A stretch of DNA of 64,000 nucleotides. It comes from JAVKBW01 sp964352715. Lineage in GTDB: Bacteria > Pseudomonadota > Alphaproteobacteria > UBA8366 > Aestuariispiraceae. Positions 61,695 to 64,000 of this stretch are shown piece by piece (the stretch's first letter is position 1; each line of letters opens with the position of its first letter). The position numbers and the translations under genes are program-made. Under the pieces are notes generated by a model. The model searched no databases, was not told where the DNA came from, and worked only from the letters and a program-made list of their open reading frames with translations. Where the stretch lies: NCBI GenBank assembly GCA_964352715.1, contig CAYGSU010000008.1, positions 1 through 64,000 on the forward strand, written 5' to 3'.

Positions 61695-63388
61695 ATGAGG
61701 AGATCTTTACCTGCGATTTTTCTCGCCGCTGTTTTTGCGTCGGGCAGTCTCTATGGCACAGGGGCGGCGAATGCCGTCGAATGTGTAAAAGTGGTTGGAA
61801 CAGAGCCGGGCGTTCCGAATCTGACGATGGATCCGGCCTTTCAGAACATCAATGACGACTCGTACATGCAGTTTGCGGTGTATAACCGGTTCCTTGATCT
61901 TGATGAAAGTATGTCGCCGGTGCCTGAACTGGCGAAATCATGGTCCGTTTCTGACGATGGCAAAACCTGGACTTTCGAGCTTGAAGAAAACGTCCAGTTT
62001 CATGATGGAACCAGTTTTGGGTCGGAAGACGTTGTCTATACATTTCGCCGCCTGATCGATCCGGAAGTCGGCTCACCGGCCGCCGGTGTACTGGGCTTTC
62101 TGAAGGCCGAAAATATCAAGGCTGCCGGCCCGCATACCGTCACCATTACCACGGATGACCCGGTTGCCGACCTGCCGACGATCCTCGGCGTTAAGTACAA
62201 CCTGATCGTACCGGAAGGCGCCAAATCGGAAGATTTGCGTTTGAATGCGGTCGGCACCGGTCCGTTTACGCAGGAGTTCTTCGTACCGACGGAATCCCGT
62301 CGTATCCTGCGCCGAAACCCGAACTATTGGCGTGCGGGCCTTCCCAAGTCTGAATGCCTTGATGTCAACGTGATTACAGAAGAAGTAACCCGTACCGCAG
62401 CTATCAAATCCGGTGCGGCGGACCTGCTGTTGAGTGCGGGTCCAGCGAGTATTCCACTGCTCCAGAGCGATCCGAACGTCAAACTGATCAAGGCGCCTCC
62501 AGGCACTTATTTCACGCTGTCGATGTGGACGGATGTCAAACCATTCAGTGATGTGCGTGTCCGTCAGGCCCTGAAAGCNNNNNNNNNNNNNNNNNNNNNN
62601 NNNNNNNNNNNNNNNNNNNNNNNNNNNNNNNNNNNNNNNNNNNNNNNNNNNNNNNNNNNNNNNNNNNNNNNNNNNNNNTGTGGACGGATGTCAAACCATT
62701 CAGTGATGTGCGTGTCCGTCAGGCCCTGAAAGCAGTGATCGATCGCCAGCTCCTGGTGGATACCGTACTGTTTGGCTACGGTACGGCCGGTAACGATAAC
62801 CCGGTGCCGCCGACCTGGCCGGTCGCTTACCGGTCTGACGTAAAGCCCCAGGATATAGACCTTGCGAAAGAGCTTCTGGCCGAGGCCGGATATCCGAACG
62901 GTCTTACGATAGAGCTTAACACTGCTGAAGGCGGACCAGGGATGGTGAACTTCGCCCAGGCTTTCCAGCAGATGGCTGCCAAGGCCGGGATCACCATCGA
63001 ACTGATCAACAACCCTGCTGAATCCTACTGGGATGTAATCTGGATGAAAAAGCCGTTCTTTACCTCATCCTGGTCGAGTCGACCCGCTGTTGAAGGTCTC
63101 GCCTATACGTTTACCTGCGACGCAACCTACAATGAAGCACGGTGGTGCAACGAAGAATTCGATGGATTACTGGAAAAGGCCCGTTCCGAAACCGATGCCA
63201 AGAAGCGGGACGACCTTTACCGGGAGGCTCAGAAAATCCTCTCAGAAGAAGGAGGAATTATCATTCCGTTCTTCCTGAGCGATACGGCTGTGCTTCGGTC
63301 TGACTGTGACGGCTACCGGCCACACATGCAGACTGTGAATCTGAATTACGAAAACCTGACCTGCAAAGGTAAGGAAGCAGTACAGTAA
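61695..63388 (+). CDS. ABC transporter substrate-binding protein, family 5, Sec-exported (with artefactual N gap)
   Basis: If the false gap is removed this is one continuous gene of about 513 aa. N-terminal half to FTLSMWTDVKPFSDVRVRQALKA before the N run, then the same bases resume after the gap and read on as VIDRQLLVDTVLFGYGTAGNDNPVPP. Signal peptide MRRSLPAIFLAAVFASGS... cleaved near GAANA. Family 5 features YNRFLDLDESMSPVPELAKSW, RNPNYWRAGLPKSE, and C-terminal RSDCDGYRPHMQTVNLNYENLTCKG. Unlike 1736, 21990 and 43807 it uses Sec export and has a permease gene downstream, so it belongs to a genuine dipeptide/nickel-type transporter. Confidence 0.88.
62579..62678. other. Assembly gap (100 N), artefactual
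   Basis: The 55 bases before the gap (62524-62578) are identical to the 55 bases after it (62679-62733). Exactly 55 bases is a common k-mer overlap between contigs, so the two contigs should be merged and no sequence is missing. Confidence 0.9.
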
Positions 63389-63498
63389 GTCTCCTGTTGT
63401 CGGAACTTGTGGCTGGTCCGGACAATTCGGGCTGGTCACAAGTTTTTCCGGACAGGACCGAATCGATCGACCCGGCGTAGAGGATGGTCTGAGCGGCA

Positions 63499-64000
63499 AT
63501 GGCACAAGTAATCGCAAATCGCCTTATCCAGGCGATCCTTACATTGTTACTCGTCTCGATGATCATCTTTTTCAGCGTGGAGGTTCTTCCGGGCGATATC
63601 GCCCGCCGTATTCTGGGTAGGGAAGCCACGCTGGAATCGCTCGAAGCGCTGCGCGTGCAACTGCGGCTGGGTGAACCTGCCATCACACGGTATCTGGAAT
63701 GGTTGACCGGCATCGTCGTCAATTTTGACTTCGGTCATTCCATCGCAAGCAAGCGCCCGGTTCTGGATGTGCTGGCGCCACGGTTGATGAATACCGGCAT
63801 TTTGGCGGCTTTGTCCTTCGCTATCTACATTCCTCTCTCAATTATACCGGCGGTCATTCAGGCAACGGTTAGAGATTCCCGCACCGACCAGGTCATATCG
63901 GCGCTGACAATCATCGCCTTGTCGATGCCGGAATTTTTGCTGGCGACGTTGTTGTTACTGATGTTCGCCGTGGTCGTGCCAATATTCCCTCCTCTGGCGA
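63499..64000 (+). CDS. ABC transporter permease, DppB type, 5' part
   Basis: 167 residues visible, reading MAQVIANRLIQAILTLLLV from ATG at 63499 and running off the window at codon 168. First membrane segment at about 8-28, then EVLPGDIARRILGREATLES (the periplasmic loop typical of BPD_transp_1 N-terminal domain), TRYLEWLTGIVVNFDFGHSI, and further membrane helices from about 98. It lies 110 bases after the binding protein; probable operon. The remaining permease and ATPase genes would lie beyond the window. Confidence 0.88.
   Translation, partial: MAQVIANRLIQAILTLLLVSMIIFFSVEVLPGDIARRILGREATLESLEALRVQLRLGEPAITRYLEWLTGIVVNFDFGHSIASKRPVLDVLAPRLMNTGILAALSFAIYIPLSIIPAVIQATVRDSRTDQVISALTIIALSMPEFLLATLLLLMFAVVVPIFPPLA

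Noticed and set aside
1..64000. tRNA, rRNA, CRISPR array or phage integrase
   Set aside because: I looked for cloverleaf-like sequences, spaced direct repeats and integrase motifs and saw none that I could support.

Overview
The window looks like a metagenome-assembled or draft chromosome piece from a marine alphaproteobacterium. I infer this from moderate-to-high GC, a cupin-type DMSP lyase candidate, many Tat-exported solute-binding proteins, and a high load of catabolic genes for acyl-CoA, betaine-type and amino-acid substrates. It is almost entirely metabolic and accessory: I see no rRNA, tRNA, CRISPR array or phage. Two 100-base N gaps are present (26149-26248 and 62579-62678). The second is artefactual, because the same 55 bases occur on both sides of it.

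Layout. 1-5535: an insertion-sequence end remnant, a MocR/GntR-like regulator that has lost its PLP lysine, a Tat-type peptide-binding protein without permeases, then DMSP lyase candidate, crotonase and RidA. 5610-12962: a fused HyuA-HyuB hydantoinase/oxoprolinase with a class III aminotransferase, a divergent LysR regulator and a 3-hydroxyisobutyrate-dehydrogenase-type enzyme. A 197-base segment is duplicated on both sides of the hydantoinase. 12929-18014: a tight minus-strand operon of MttB-like methyltransferase, SRPBCC protein, maleate-isomerase/arylmalonate-decarboxylase-like protein and FAD-GcvT dimethylglycine/sarcosine dehydrogenase, with no corrinoid protein. 18446-30085: a secreted small protein, an IS3 remnant, glutamine amidotransferase plus aldehyde dehydrogenase, a Tat solute-binding protein with an MlrC-like protein, an aminotransferase/SDR/DUF1330 set broken by a gap, and an M20 deacetylase.

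30086-32481 and 46080-48711 are two copies of the same module: a TetR regulator divergent from a thiolase-fold protein plus a DUF35 zinc-ribbon/OB protein. Both thiolase-fold proteins lack the thiolase cysteines and resemble the Ltp2/DUF35 retro-aldolase type. The second module opens a tightly packed operon (47145-54300, probably to 55185) with three MaoC-type proteins, an SDR, an acyl-CoA ligase, an amidohydrolase and a phytanoyl-CoA dioxygenase. I read this as an uncharacterised CoA-dependent catabolic pathway, the best candidate for something new here. Between the modules lies a nearly complete branched-chain amino acid pathway (32817-41972): acyl-CoA dehydrogenase, HIB-CoA hydrolase, HIB dehydrogenase, the whole BCKDH complex (E1a, E1b, E2, E3) and leucine dehydrogenase.

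55191-61055 holds an amidase and a complete polyamine-type ABC transporter (potDABC order). It is bracketed by a 195-base direct repeat of the phytanoyl-CoA dioxygenase 3' end, which suggests insertion or tandem-duplication decay. 61695-64000 starts a peptide/nickel-type ABC transporter that runs off the window. Functions were assigned by reading motifs only; no search was run.
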